Positions 29,982-39,561 of a stretch of DNA of 64,000 nucleotides are shown piece after piece. The notes beneath the pieces are model-generated. The model was not told where the DNA came from. It saw only the letters and a list, made by a program, of their open reading frames with translations, and did no database searches. Each line of letters opens with the position of its first letter. Positions within the stretch are counted from its first letter, which is position 1. This DNA comes from CADEDH01 sp963732695 (GTDB lineage: Bacteria; Actinomycetota; Acidimicrobiia; Acidimicrobiales; SZUA-35). Made by a program: the position numbers and the translations under genes. The DNA lies in NCBI GenBank assembly GCA_963732695.1, contig CAVTAP010000021.1, positions 1 through 64,000 on the forward strand. Reading direction: 5' to 3'.

Positions 29982-30281
29982 GTGGCCACGCGCCCGATTG
30001 TGAGCCTGGGCCTCACCCTGGTCGTCGGCTGCGAGTGGGACCACGTCCCCGATGCCGATCTGGCCGGGCTCACGGTGCTGGCCCGAACCGGGGTCGTGAC
30101 GCCCGACGGCGAGCAACGGCGACACGAGGCCACCGAGGTACGGCACCAGGGCGAGGGCACAGTGGTCAACGTCGGCACCAACTACTGGCCCCGGTTCCTC
30201 CTGGCGATCGCCGCTTTCAGGCCCGATCGCCGGGTGCAGCAGATGACGGCCAACGTGTCGGACCGGCTCAGCGGCCGATGA
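29982..30281 (+). CDS. Hypothetical protein, convergent with the DUF2064 gene
   Basis: About 100 aa from GTG 29982: a short hydrophobic start (PIVSLGLTLVVGCEWDHVPD), then a hydrophilic body (GEGTVVNVGTNYWPRFLLAI). It overlaps the 3' end of the minus-strand gene by 14 bp. No family is recognised. It could be the remaining C-terminus of a larger lost gene. Called because codon pattern and residue mix look protein-like. Confidence 0.4.
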   Translation: MATRPIVSLGLTLVVGCEWDHVPDADLAGLTVLARTGVVTPDGEQRRHEATEVRHQGEGTVVNVGTNYWPRFLLAIAAFRPDRRVQQMTANVSDRLSGR

Positions 30282-30954
30282 CGTTACCGCGAGCGGCCAG
30301 CACGGCAAACCCAGACAGGAGCGAGCCCAGTCGACGGCCCGCACAAAGGGGGGCGACCGCCACAAGATCGGCGTAGTCGTCGATGTCACGCAGGATCTCC
30401 AACTCGACCACCTGGTAGCCGATCTCCACCAGCCTCTGGTGTTGGGCCGCCCCGGTGCGGGACGTGCTCATCGGCACCCCGTCGAACACGGCAACCGGAT
30501 CCCGGTCGGCAGGCAGCCCGAGGAGCCAGTAGCCACCATCCTCGGTGAACCCGATCACGGCGGTGCCCGGTTCGGTCACTGCCTCCAGGGCCCGTTGCAG
30601 GCTGGCGGCGCTCAGCTGGGGCGTGTCCATGGCGATGACGACGGCCGGCCCGGCAACGTCGGTGAAGGCGTTGCCCAGTCGCTCCCCCAGCGCTCCTCCC
30701 CGTTGGGGAACGGTCTCCCAGCCGGGCGGGCACCAGCGGTCGGCGTCGCCGTCGAAGACGAGCACCTGGCGCCCAGCCCGTGTCGTGGCGGCCTCGGCCA
30801 GCGTGTCGAGCAGGCACGCCTCCGCCACCCGAGCCGCCTGGGCCAGGGTCAACGGAGGTCGCAGGCGCGTCTTGGCCCGTCCCGCCACCGGCTCCTTGGC
30901 GATCACCAGCAGGGCCCCAGGGCCTTGCCGGATCGTCAGATCGTCGCGGTCCAA
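30268..30954 (-). CDS. DUF2064 / TIGR04282-type glycosyltransferase
   Basis: A nucleotide-sugar-transferase-fold protein of 228 aa. LLVIAKEPVAGRAKTRLRPP is the family hallmark, followed by VVIAMDTPQLSAASLQRAL and FTEDGGYWLLGL. It overlaps the upstream GT2-Nudix gene by 19 bp and is probably co-translated. Members occur next to GT2 enzymes in glycan and arsenosugar-type clusters; the substrate here is not evident. Confidence 0.85.
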   Translation of the reverse strand: MDRDDLTIRQGPGALLVIAKEPVAGRAKTRLRPPLTLAQAARVAEACLLDTLAEAATTRAGRQVLVFDGDADRWCPPGWETVPQRGGALGERLGNAFTDVAGPAVVIAMDTPQLSAASLQRALEAVTEPGTAVIGFTEDGGYWLLGLPADRDPVAVFDGVPMSTSRTGAAQHQRLVEIGYQVVELEILRDIDDYADLVAVAPLCAGRRLGSLLSGFAVLAARGNVIGR

Positions 30955-32252
30955 AGCTGGCCCCGCGTTCTGAGGTGGTGGGCGGTGAGCACCGCAACGA
31001 CGGTCATGGAGTCGGTGATGTCACCGGCCACCACCTGCTCCAGCACCTCGGGGAAGGGTCGGACGGCGGTGCGGACCAGTTCGGTCTCGTCGGGCTCGGC
31101 CTCGGCGGGTACCAGGCCCCGGGCGACGTAGAGATGGGCGGTTTCGTCGACCACGCTCTTCGATGTGTGGAATCGGCTTATCGGCACGAGCTCGTCGCAG
31201 GCCAGGCTGGCCTCCTCGGCCAGCTCCCGCCGGGCCGCGTCCTCCAGCGGCTCGCCGGGATGGACCCCGCCGGTCGGCATCTCCCATGTCGGATGGCCGG
31301 CCACGTAGCGGTACTGCTGGACCAGTACCACGTGGTCGTCGTCGACGAACGGCAGGACACCGACGCAGGGCCCGCACCGCACCACCCCGTAGATGGTCTC
31401 CCGCCCGTTGGGCAGGGCGACCACATCCTCCACGACCTCGATCCAACGATTGGCGTAGACCGGACGGCGGGATCGGCGGACCCACGGGGCGGTGACCAGG
31501 TCGTCGCCCGACTCACCGGGGGGTTGGCTCACGACGCCACCGAGGGCGGGGCCGGTGAACTGCCCGGGACCGCAGCTTGGGATGGTCCGCAAGATCCGCG
31601 ACATGTCGCCCACCGCCTGCACCGTGCCCCGGACGGTGCCGGTCACCTTCGACCGGCCGACCCGGGGCCGGTAGGAAACCGGGATCTCCTCGATCGGCCA
31701 GCCGGCCGCCGCCGCCCGCAGCACCATCTCCAACGGCCAGCCGGAGCGACGGTCGCCGATCCCCAACCCCAGTAGGTCGGCCCGACGGGCGGCTCGCATC
31801 GGGCCGAGGTCGCGGAGCCCGACCCGGCTGCGGCGCCGGAGCTCGAAGGCCAGTGCCCGGTTGGCAAGACGGGCGTGGAACGGCCACGCCCCCCGCTCGG
31901 CCTGGCGGGCGCCTAGGACGAGGCGGGCCCGCCCATCGTGTAGAGGTGCCACCAGCGCCGGCAGCTCGAGCGGGTCGAAGCTCCCGTCGGCGTCCATGAA
32001 GCACACGATGTCGCTCTCGGCTGTCTCCAGCCCCTTCCAACAGGCGGCCCCGAAGCCCCGGCGGGCCTCACCCACCACCACCGCGCCATGTGCGATGGCC
32101 ACATCGGCCGTGCCGTCGGTTGATCCGTTGTCGACAACGATGCCCCGGAATCCCGGAGGAAAAGCTTCGAGCAGAGCGGGCAGGGCGGCAGCCTCGTTCA
32201 GGGCGGGAAGCACGACATCGATCACCAGCCCATCCTGGCGTCGGGGACCCAC
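30936..32252 (-). CDS. Fusion of GT2 glycosyltransferase and Nudix hydrolase
   Basis: A single 438-aa frame. Residues ~10-240 form a GT2 domain (VLPALNEAAALPALL; VDNGSTDGTADVA; CFMDADGSFDP; EIPVSYRPRVGRSKVTGTVR). Residues ~265-430 form a Nudix domain of the ADP-ribose pyrophosphatase type, with box GGVHPGEPLEDAARRELAEE, where the usual Gly after EEx is Ser. The junction (GQFTGPALGGVVSQPPGESG) has no stop, so the fusion looks genuine. The start is 32252 or GTG 32225. It is divergent from the epimerase gene with a 74-bp gap. Nudix hydrolysis of a nucleotide-sugar by-product is a plausible role. Confidence 0.85.
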   Translation of the reverse strand: MGPRRQDGLVIDVVLPALNEAAALPALLEAFPPGFRGIVVDNGSTDGTADVAIAHGAVVVGEARRGFGAACWKGLETAESDIVCFMDADGSFDPLELPALVAPLHDGRARLVLGARQAERGAWPFHARLANRALAFELRRRSRVGLRDLGPMRAARRADLLGLGIGDRRSGWPLEMVLRAAAAGWPIEEIPVSYRPRVGRSKVTGTVRGTVQAVGDMSRILRTIPSCGPGQFTGPALGGVVSQPPGESGDDLVTAPWVRRSRRPVYANRWIEVVEDVVALPNGRETIYGVVRCGPCVGVLPFVDDDHVVLVQQYRYVAGHPTWEMPTGGVHPGEPLEDAARRELAEEASLACDELVPISRFHTSKSVVDETAHLYVARGLVPAEAEPDETELVRTAVRPFPEVLEQVVAGDITDSMTVVAVLTAHHLRTRGQLWTATI

Positions 32253-32326
32253 GATGTGGACGATGACGTCCCTTAACTTTCTGAAAACAGCACCGTTCCA
32301 CCGCCCGGGGCAGCCAGACTCCGCCC

Positions 32327-33391
32327 ATGCGCATCCTGGTCACCGGTGGTGCCGGTTTCATCGGCTCGTTCGTCGTCGACTCCCTGGCCGATGAGGGCCA
32401 TGAGGTCGTCGTGATCGACAATCTCGATCCAGAAGCCCACGATGGCCGGCCCGACTGGCTGAGAGCCGACGTCGACTACCGGTGGGGCGACGTGACCGAT
32501 GCCAGCGTGTGGCGCGCCGCGCTGCCCGGATGTGATGCCGTCTGCCACCAGGCGTCGAAGGTGGGGTTGGGAGTGGACTTCGCCGACGCTCCGGCCTATG
32601 TGGCCAGCAACGATCTGGGGACCGCCGTGGGCCTGGCCGTGGCCCACGAGCTCCGGTTCAGCGGCCGAATCGTGTTGGCTTCGAGCATGGTCGTCTACGG
32701 CGAGGGGGCCTACACCTGCGCTGAGCACGGGGTCGTACGTCCGCCCCCCCGGTCTGTCGACGACCTGGAGGCAGGGCGATACGAACCTCTATGCCCCCGC
32801 TGCAACGAGCCCCTCGAGCCGGCGATGGTGACCGAGGACGCCCCCCTCGATCCCCGCAACGTCTACGCCGCCACCAAGCTCCAGCAGGAGTACCTCTGTC
32901 GAACCTTCGCTCGGGAACATCCCGGCGTGACAGTGACCGCGCTCCGCTACCACAACGTATACGGGCCCCGGATGCCGTCCGATACCCCCTATGCCGGTGT
33001 GGCCAGCATCTTCCGGACAGCCCTGGCCAAAGGGACCCCGCCCCGACTGTTCGAGGACGGTGGCCAGCGGCGCGACTTCGTCCATGTGAAGGACGTGGCC
33101 GAAGCCAACCGGCTCGCCCTGACAACACCCCATGAGATCGGCGGCACCTTCAACGTGGCCAGTGGCCGGCCCTCCACCCTGCTGGAGATGGCGGAGGCGC
33201 TGGCTGCCGCCCACGGAGCGGACCTACGACCTGAAGTGGTGGGCGGCTACCGGCTGGGCGACGTGCGCCACGTGACAGCGTCGATCGAACAGGCCGTCGA
33301 GACACTCGGCTACCGCCCGTCGGTACTCCTGGCCGAGGGCATGGCCGAGTTCGCCACCGCCCCCCTACGCCGACCACCCCGCCGACGCTGA
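32327..33391 (+). CDS. NAD-dependent sugar epimerase, dTDP-L-rhamnose 4-epimerase-like
   Basis: A short-chain dehydrogenase/epimerase of 354 aa. The NAD-binding motif is MRILVTGGAGFIGSFVVDSL, with acidic VVIDNLDP. SSMVVYGEG and YAATK give the catalytic Ser/Tyr/Lys. An unusual insertion (RYEPLCPRCNEPLEPAM), which has a CPxC pair, is known from dTDP-rhamnose 4-epimerases. RYHNVYGPRMPSDTPYAGVA and GQRRDFVHVKDVAEAN are typical later blocks. Product specificity is inferred from the insertion. Confidence 0.85.
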   Translation: MRILVTGGAGFIGSFVVDSLADEGHEVVVIDNLDPEAHDGRPDWLRADVDYRWGDVTDASVWRAALPGCDAVCHQASKVGLGVDFADAPAYVASNDLGTAVGLAVAHELRFSGRIVLASSMVVYGEGAYTCAEHGVVRPPPRSVDDLEAGRYEPLCPRCNEPLEPAMVTEDAPLDPRNVYAATKLQQEYLCRTFAREHPGVTVTALRYHNVYGPRMPSDTPYAGVASIFRTALAKGTPPRLFEDGGQRRDFVHVKDVAEANRLALTTPHEIGGTFNVASGRPSTLLEMAEALAAAHGADLRPEVVGGYRLGDVRHVTASIEQAVETLGYRPSVLLAEGMAEFATAPLRRPPRRR

Positions 33392-33479
33392 TCGGCCCGA
33401 CGCAAGACCGACCACTCGATCATCCATCGCCTCCGCGGCTAGATCGAGATCACCGCCGTGTTCGGGAAAGGGGCGGACG

Positions 33480-33540
33480 GCCTGGTAGTGGTGTTGGAAT
33501 CGAACCCACGACTCCAGGCCTGCAAAGTGCGCAGGGCGGC
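33480..33540 (-). other. Possible tRNA 3'-half remnant cut by an insertion sequence
   Basis: Read on the minus strand, this has a T-arm-like GTGGGTTCGATTCCAAC and an upstream 5-bp stem CCTGC/GCAGG with a 7-nt loop. The loop (GCACTTT) lacks the expected U33 and no 5' half exists, because the IS630 copy starts at once. I treat it as a tRNA-derived relic or a chance resemblance. Confidence 0.25.
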
Positions 33541-33542
33541 TA

Positions 33543-34765
33543 GTGTCCTGTCAGGTTGTTTAGCCAAATTATTTGGTGGAACGGGAATTTTCTGGTTCGT
33601 TGCGCGTTCCCGCTGGTGGTAGTGCCAGCATCGAGGGGAACACGCTACGGCTCGACGAGGACGACCACCGGCTGAGATCAAGCTGACCGACAGCGAACGC
33701 CGAGCGCTCCAGAGTTGGGCCCGCCGCCATGGCAGCGCCCAGAATCTGGCGCTGCGCTGCCGGATCATCCTGCTGTGTGAGGACCCGGCTCTGACCGGCG
33801 ACGAGATCGCCGCCAAGGTCGGCTGCAACCCGGTGACGGTGTCGAAGTGGCGCAAACGGTTCGCCCAGCGCCGCCTGGACAGACTGATCGACGAGCCCCG
33901 CCCCGGGGCCGCACGATCCATCGGTGACGACGTCATCGAACAGATCGTGATCGACACCCTGGAGACCACACCACCCGACGCCACCCAGTGGTCGACACGA
34001 TCAATGGCCAAACGGCACGGGATCAGCCGTCAGACCGTGTCATAGATCTGGCGGGCGTTCGGTCTCAAGCCGTGGGAGATCGACGAGTTCAAGATCTCAC
34101 CCGACCCCCAACTCGTGGACAAGATCCGCGACATCGTCGGCCTCTACATGAAACCCCCCAGTGAACGCTGCCGTGTTCGCCGTCGATGAGAAACCCCAGA
34201 TCCAGGCCCTGAACCGGACCGCTCCCATGCTGCCCATGATGCCCACCACCACCCAGCGGCGATCCCATGACTACCACCGCAACGGAACCATCGACCTGTT
34301 CGCCGCACTCGACATCGCCAGCGGCGCCGTCATCACCGACCTACGCCCGAACCACACCTCAGCCCAGTTCATCCGCTTCCTGAACAAGATCAACCGGGAA
34401 GTCCCCACCGGGTTGGACGTCCACGTCATCCTCGACAACCTCTCGACCCACAAGACCCCCGCCGTCCACAAGTGGCTACTCCGTCACCGCCGGTTCCACT
34501 TCCACTTCACCCCGACCTACGGCTCCTGGATGAACCTCGTCGAACGCTGGTTCTCCGCCCCCACCACCCAAAAACTGCAACGATCCGCCCACGACTCAGT
34601 CAACGCTCTCGCCGCCGACATCACCGCCTGGGTCAACCACTGGAACAACAACCCCAAACCCTCCATCTGGCACAAGACCGCCGACGAAATCCTCGAACGC
34701 CTCGGCCGCTACTGCGCCGACCTCACCAACACCGAATTTCCCACCGAACCAAGCTGACAGGACAC
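33543..34765 (+). mobile_element. IS630-family insertion sequence, degenerate transposase
   Basis: Ends are inverted repeats GTGTCCTGTCAG(G/C)TTG flanked by TA at 33541-33542 and 34766-34767. This is a different IS630 lineage from the one at 18949. The transposase has an internal TAG and a frameshift. Confidence 0.85.
33675..34757 (+). pseudogene. IS630-family transposase with stop and frameshift
   Basis: Frame 1 carries LTDSERRALQSWARRHGSAQ, the HTH GDEIAAKVGCNPVTVSKWRK and ISRQTVS, then TAG near 34042, then IWRAFGLKPWEIDEFKISP in the same frame. A frame change near 34163 leads to AAVFAVDEKPQIQALNRTAP, VHVILDNLSTHKTPAVHKW and MNLVERWFSAPTTQKL. The DDE residues are all present, so it looks recently inactivated. 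IS630 elements sometimes use frameshifting, but the TAG argues against function. Confidence 0.85.
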
Positions 34766-35056
34766 TAGTCGAGGTGTCCTGCCAACGGGGGGATGCTTAC
34801 CTGCTTGGCCTGGTCCACGAGGACCGGGGTGTGGCCGGTCAGGTACTTGTCGCCCTGGGCGTCGATGCAGCCCAGATCCGCCAGCAGGTCATGGGGATCT
34901 TGTCGGACCGCCCCGCCACGTAGGGGGATGAATAGGCCTTCACGCGGCGCGCGCTGGGGGTCGGTGGAGTGGTGTGTCATGCTGGGCGGAGATGTGGACG
35001 GGTCGTCTCGTGTGAGCGGGTCGGTTTCTTCCCCGCCCATGTCACAAGGCCAGGGT

Positions 35057-35090
35057 GGGTCTACAGCCGTCCTATACCGGTTGTAGACCC
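35057..35090. repeat. Inverted repeat GGGTCTACA...TGTAGACCC
   Basis: A 9-bp perfect arm pair extends to 12 of 13 when the inner CCG/CGG is included, around an 8-nt AT-containing centre (TCCTATAC). It could be an operator, recombination core or hairpin; no adjacent gene decides it. Confidence 0.5.
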
Positions 35091-35594
35091 GCCCCCGGGC
35101 TGGTTTGGATGGCTTCGATAGGCCCGGCGGCATCTACGGTGAGCGGTACGGGACCGGGGGGTGAGTCAATCCGCCTTGAACCACCCGCCGGTCTCTGTCC
35201 AGATGGTTGACGAGACGGTGCAAGCGGATGGGCGACTGGTTCCGGCCGCAGATCCGGGTTTCGTTCCGTGACGACGGTGGTGTCCGCCGTGCTCGTGACC
35301 ACCAGCTCAGATCACGACGCTGTCACCGTAACCTGGATCATCACCCGGTGCTTTTGCATCGCTGAGCCGGGGTGTCGCAGGTGACCCCCGGCAGTGGGTC
35401 CAACTCGTCGCTGTTGGCCATGGCCCTTGCCCGCCCGAGGGGTAACGGTGAGAGAGCTCAACCTGGCAGTGGTCGGCGGAGAGGCTGGGTTAGGCAACTC
35501 AACGGGCTCAACGGGCTAATTGTCGTCGTCAAGGTGGCCTGCCTCGATCTCGACGGGGGACCTGGCGCCGTCAGCGGTGAACCGCATGATGTGC

Positions 35595-35635
35595 TGAGTA
35601 GGCCCCTGCCTACTCAAGAGGGGGATCCTACTCAG
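35595..35635. repeat. Clustered TGAGTAGG / CCTACTCA repeats
   Basis: TGAGTAGG (35595-35602) is followed by its inverted copy CCTACTCA (35609-35616) and a further CCTACTCAG (35627-35635). It resembles a small binding-site cluster or a hairpin with an extra half-site. Confidence 0.4.
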
Positions 35636-36320
35636 TCTGTCGAGGCCGGCGTGCTTGAACTCGGTGGTGGTGAAGGTCTCACCGTTGCAGGTGGCGCATC
35701 GCTAGAATGGCCAGGGGTGGTGTATCTGGGGGTGCGGCACGGTGGGCATGGGTGGAGATCCCCCGGTTTCACGGACGGGGTGGGTGTGGGGTGATCATGC
35801 CGCGTGTGCGGTCTCGTAGTCGATGGGGCTGAGGTCGTTGTTGTAGCTGTGTCGGCGTCGGGGGTTGTACCAGGCTTCGATCCGTTCGAAGATCGCGGCG
35901 GCGAGCTGGTGGCGGGTGTCCCAGTTGTGCTGGTCGAGGAGCTCGTGTTGGAGACTGGAGAAGAACGCTTCGGCGACGGAGTTGTCGTAGGCGTCGCCGA
36001 TCGTTCCCATTGAGCCCAAGATGCCGGCGTGGCGGAGCCGGTTGCCGAACAGCCATGACGTGTAGACCGACCCGTGGTCGGAGTGCGCAATCGTCTGGCC
36101 GTTGACAGGTTGGCGTCGCCAGGTGGCCATCTGGAGCGCGTCGGCGACGAGTTCGGCACGGATGTGAGCGGCGATCGACCAGCCGACGACACGGCGCGAC
36201 CAGGCGTCGATGACCGCCGCCAGGTACACCTTGCCTTCGCCGGTTGGGTGCTCGGTGTAGGGGTCGGACCGGAGCGCCCTGTCCATCTTTCGATGGGTGG
36301 GTTTCTCCGGCCCGCCCTCC

Positions 36321-36354
36321 GAACCGGACGTGCGACTTCCACCGCATCCGGCTC
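36321..36354 (-). ncRNA. Group II intron domain V
   Basis: The minus strand reads GAGCCGGATGCGGTGGAAGT and continues to CACGTCCGGTTC: a 34-nt hairpin with a GAAA-like tetraloop variant, a bulge and the catalytic triad region, matching bacterial domain V. It lies just downstream of the reverse transcriptase stop, as expected. Confidence 0.9.
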
Positions 36355-36363
36355 TCCACGTGT

Positions 36364-37816
36364 TCATGCCGCTGGTGCGGGTGATCCTGTTGTCGTTGCG
36401 TTCGACCATGGGTTCGGGATGCGTGCGCCCCGGTAGCGGTAGCGCTCGATGTTGACCTTGTAGGGCCGGAACATCTCGATCCCTCCGTCGCTGATCCTCC
36501 AACCGGGGAGGTAGCGGCGGACCAGGGTGTGCATGTTCAGCCCGACGTGCCGCTTCTTCAGCCAGCCGACGATCCGCCAGAAGGCGAAGTGGTCGACGAA
36601 GTTGAAGGTCCGCGACGAGACGCCGTGACGGAAGTAGTTGCACCAGCCCCGCAGTGTCGGGTTTAGCCGACGCAGCAGGTCTGCAAGCGTTCGATGCCTC
36701 GCTCTGCGAGTGAGCGCTCGGACCTTGTCCGTCACCGAGAGCAAGCTCTTCTTCGACGGGTAGGTGTAGACCGCTCGCTTGCCGGTCCGGCCTCGCCAGG
36801 CCCGGCGCTGGATGCGCCAGCCAAGGAAGTCGAACCCCTCATCGATGTGGCAGACCCTCGTCTTCTCTTCCGACAGGCGCAGACCCATCGGAGCGAGCAC
36901 CGCGGCCACTTCGTCCCAGAGCGCTTCGGCGTCGCCGCGGGTGCCGTGGACCATGACCACGAAATCATCCGCGTAGCGGATCAGCTTCATCGTCGGTTCC
37001 CCGGCGCGGCGGCGCTTGATGCGGATCCATTCCGGGCCCATCGCTGCCCACTTGGCGGCGAAGTGCTCGTCGAGGACCGACAGGGCGATGTTGGCCAATA
37101 GCGGCGAGAGGATCCCGCCTTGGGGTGTGCCGGTGACAGTCTCACGGTCGCGGCCCTCTTCGGTGAGGACCCCGGCCCGCAAGAAGGCCTTCACCCAACC
37201 CAGGACGCGCTTGTCTCCGATCCGATGTCGCACTCTGCCCATGAGGGCGGTGTGGTCGATCTCGTCGAAGCACGCCTTGATGTCTGCTTCGAACACCCAC
37301 CCGTAGTCACGGGTGGGCGATCCGAGGAAGTGGATCTCGGCGATGGCGTCCTGGGCTCGGCGCCTCGGACGGAAGCCATAGGAACATGGCTTGAAGTCCG
37401 CCTCGAAGATCGGCTCGAGCACCAACTTCAACGAGGCCTGGACGACCCGGTCTGCGGTTGTCGGGATCCCCAGTGCACGGATCTTCCCGTTGCCCTTGGG
37501 GATCGTCTTCTCCCGCACCCGCTGAGGAACGAACCGGCCAGCCTTGAGATCATCTCGCAGCCGGCCGAGCAGTCCCGCAGCGCCGAACACGACGGAGCTG
37601 GGTGCCACTCCATCGACGCCGGCGGTTCGTGCGCCCTTGTTGCCCCGCACCTTGTTCCACGCCGACAACGAGGAACGCCGGGTCATAGACCAGGTTGGCA
37701 AGGTCATCGAAACGACGGCCAGGATCAGCCGCCGCCCATTGGTGCAGCTTCGTCTGCATCCCGAGTACCTGCGACTCGGCCTCCCAGAGGTCGGGCCACG
37801 GAGCGCCGGTATTCAC
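36364..37816 (-). pseudogene. ltrA: Group II intron reverse transcriptase/maturase, one frameshift
   Basis: The intron-encoded protein. The N-terminus (LWEAESQVLGMQTKLHQWAA; DDLANLVYDPAFL) shifts frame by one base near 37660 and continues AWNKVRGNKGARTAGVDGVA. RT motifs follow: RALGIPTTADRVVQASLKLV, SYGFRPRR, GTPQGGILSPLLANI and the active site RYADDFVVMV. The maturase X domain contains LNPTLRGWCNYFRHGVSSRT. No HNH endonuclease is seen at the C-terminus. A single indel separates it from an intact protein; the shorter frame from 37707 would lack the N-terminus. Confidence 0.88.
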
Positions 37817-38757
37817 CAGCGACCTCCTCGATCAGCGTTGATGCTGCGAACACGCTGGACCCCTTCGCCATGTGACCGGCTTTCCCGGCCTCGGACTACT
37901 ACGGGTCCTCCGCCCCACCCTGGCGGCATCAGCCGACGACGGGCGTTCCCGCCGGCCAGCATGCCGCTGGCCGGGGAGGGGACCGCCAGGGTGGTTCCCA
38001 CGCTCACTCTCGAACCCTTCGACGGGGTCGGTGCCCAGCTATGCCCCTGCAGCCTCGCCACGGCTACGCCGCAGGCATTCACCGTGGCCTCCCGGTCGGC
38101 GACATCACCCAACCAAGGAGTTCCCCCCGCGCGAAGCGGGGGTGCGCGCTGCTGCCCAGCCCTGATCTACCAGGTTCGAGCTGGTGGTCTCGTCTTGAGA
38201 GGCGTTCAGCCGCTGGTTCCTCACGTACACCTTTCCGTCTCGCTTGCCGGACCCAGGCCATCTGGCAGTGCTGGCCTGTCCCGTCGTTGTCAGGGCTGCT
38301 GTCCACCCTTTCCCCCGTCCCGGGGATCAGGCTGCCCTCAGCTTCAACGCACCCGCTGCGACGGGCACATGGCGGTGTCCTTTCACCACCGCAGGGTTCA
38401 AGAGCACCTCGTGGCGCTCGACGTCCATCACCCACAGTCGGTCGGGTCCGTCGGGATCAAACCGGCGGCTCACCCGGTCAGGGTTCAGGTCCGTGCCGTC
38501 GCGGCGGGTGCACCCGTTCTTGGAGCACCGGCGACCGAGCCCCAGGCGCAGCTCGTGACGAAACCTCGGCGCTCCGTAGGAGCGGCGAGACATGGTCCAG
38601 ACGTCGTGCACGGTGTTCGCCGCCCACGCCTCGGCCAGCTCGGCGTCGGTGACCGGCTGGCGCCGGCGTTGATAGAACCCCGACCTCGACACCCCCATCA
38701 CCCGACAGGCCGTCGAGATGGGCAGGTCCGAGCAGTGCTCGGCGATGAAGGTGTAGA

Positions 38758-39047
38758 TCATTTTGGGAGGACGTTCTCCGCTGCGCAGTAGGCAGCCGCA
38801 CGCTTGAGGATCTCGTTCTCGAGCTTGGCAACCTTCAGCTCTCGACGCAGCCTCACCAACTCCTCGCGCTCTGCAGTGCCCAGCCGTCGGCTCGGCGGCC
38901 CTCGTCAAGATCAGCTTGTCTCATCCAGTTCCGCAGACAGCTGTCGGAGATCCCGAGATCCTGGGCGATCTGCGCGACCGGCTTCTCCCGAAGGCGTGCC
39001 AGCTCGACCGCTCGACGACGGAACTCAGGCGGGTGTGGACGGGGCAT
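38758..39047 (-). pseudogene. IS3 orfA (helix-turn-helix), frameshifted
   Basis: Start ATG 39047. PRPHPPEFRRRAVELARLRE and QIAQDLGISDSCLRNWMRQA are the IS3 OrfA HTH. After a frame change near 38885 the leucine-zipper part follows (REELVRLRRELKVAKLENEI). The stop TGA overlaps the orfB start in AAAATGA, the usual site for -1 coupling in this family. Confidence 0.85.
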
Positions 39048-39116
39048 CTGGACTTCCTTCCCCGAGACGACCACCGTCGCCTCAGACTCGATGTCCGTCA
39101 ACCCGGGGGACCTCCA

Positions 39117-39297
39117 GACCGGGTCATTCAACAGTGTCGACGCTCTCACCGAAGCCATCGACACCTGGGTCTCACACTGGAACGACGACCCCAAACCCTT
39201 CGTCTGGGCCAAGACCGCCAAACAGATCATCGCCAAAGTCAAACGAGGCCGAGCTGCCCTCACCCACCAGACCAAATCCGCGACGGACCACTAGGTT
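39117..39297 (+). pseudogene. C-terminal remnant of an IS630 transposase
   Basis: About 58 codons (TGSFNSVDALTEAIDTWVSH through ALTHQTKSATDH) differ from the intact copy at 18991-20103 by only a few residues. The right inverted end is retained (GACGGACCAC then TAG). The IS3 element abuts it at 39116. Confidence 0.9.
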
Positions 39298-39561
39298 CGG
39301 GGCGACCCCAAGTCATCCTGCTGTGCCCGGCTGCAATTCAGTACTGGCCCCAGTCTCCAGCCTGACCGCACCCTAACGACTGTGACCAGGTAGTGAGGGC
39401 CGCTCGACGGGTGCGTTATCTCTGTAGCGGGGTCGTACAATTGTTCGGTAGTGAGCGGGCCGCTCGTGCGGCGGGCTGACCCGGTTGGAGCGAAGGTGCT
39501 CCGGTGGGGCCAGATCAATCGGGCGGCTTTCTTGCTTTCCACCTCCGCCACAGCTCGCTTT
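39298..39561. other. Short intergenic stretch between IS630 remnant and IS30
   Basis: No gene is supported. The stretch is under 300 bp and holds only the left flank of IS30. Confidence 0.4.

Larger units (their letters stand above)
34768..35752. other. Stretch without confident genes between two insertion sequences
   Basis: A minus-strand tail ending near 34765 (LGCIDAQGDKYLTGHTPVLV) looks like the C-terminus of a truncated protein I cannot assign. The rest has no supported gene but holds two inverted-repeat sites (35057-35090 and 35595-35635). Confidence 0.4.
36295..38407 (-). mobile_element. Group II intron
   Basis: The 5' end is placed at GTGCTC (38407), close to the GUGYG consensus. 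Structured RNA fills 37820-38400. An intron-encoded reverse transcriptase follows, then a domain V hairpin (36321-36354) and a domain VI-like stem ending near 36295. It sits in IS3 orfB. Border positions are estimates from consensus motifs. Confidence 0.8.
35795..38761 (-). pseudogene. IS3 orfB transposase split by the group II intron
   Basis: The 5' exon (38761-38408) has AEHCSDLPISTACRVMGVSR, FYQRRRQ and RRSYGAPRFRHELR, up to DRLWVMDVERHE. The 3' exon (about 36294-35795) resumes at TEHPTGEGKVYLAAVIDAWS, then SDHGSVYTSWLFGN, GSMGTIGDAYDNSVAEAFFS and the final EAWYNPRRRHSYNN. The DDE residues are all present across the two exons. The residues at the junction do not match a clean join perfectly, so the exact intron borders are uncertain. 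Confidence 0.8.
35753..39116 (-). mobile_element. IS3-family element interrupted by a group II intron
   Basis: Outer ends are inverted repeats TGGAG(A/G)TCCCCCGG (35753 onward; 39116 backward). Inside lie orfA, orfB and, within orfB, the group II intron at about 36295-38407. No target duplication is visible: the right flank is an IS630 fragment whose other part is not at the left flank, so a deletion or rearrangement has occurred. Confidence 0.8.

Noticed and set aside
33480..33540. A tRNA-Ala gene
   Set aside because: The T-arm resembles tRNA-Ala but the anticodon loop has no U33 and the 5' half is missing.
34001..34200. Programmed frameshifting in the IS630 transposase
   Set aside because: An additional in-frame TAG upstream shows inactivation, and no slippery A-tract is at the shift.
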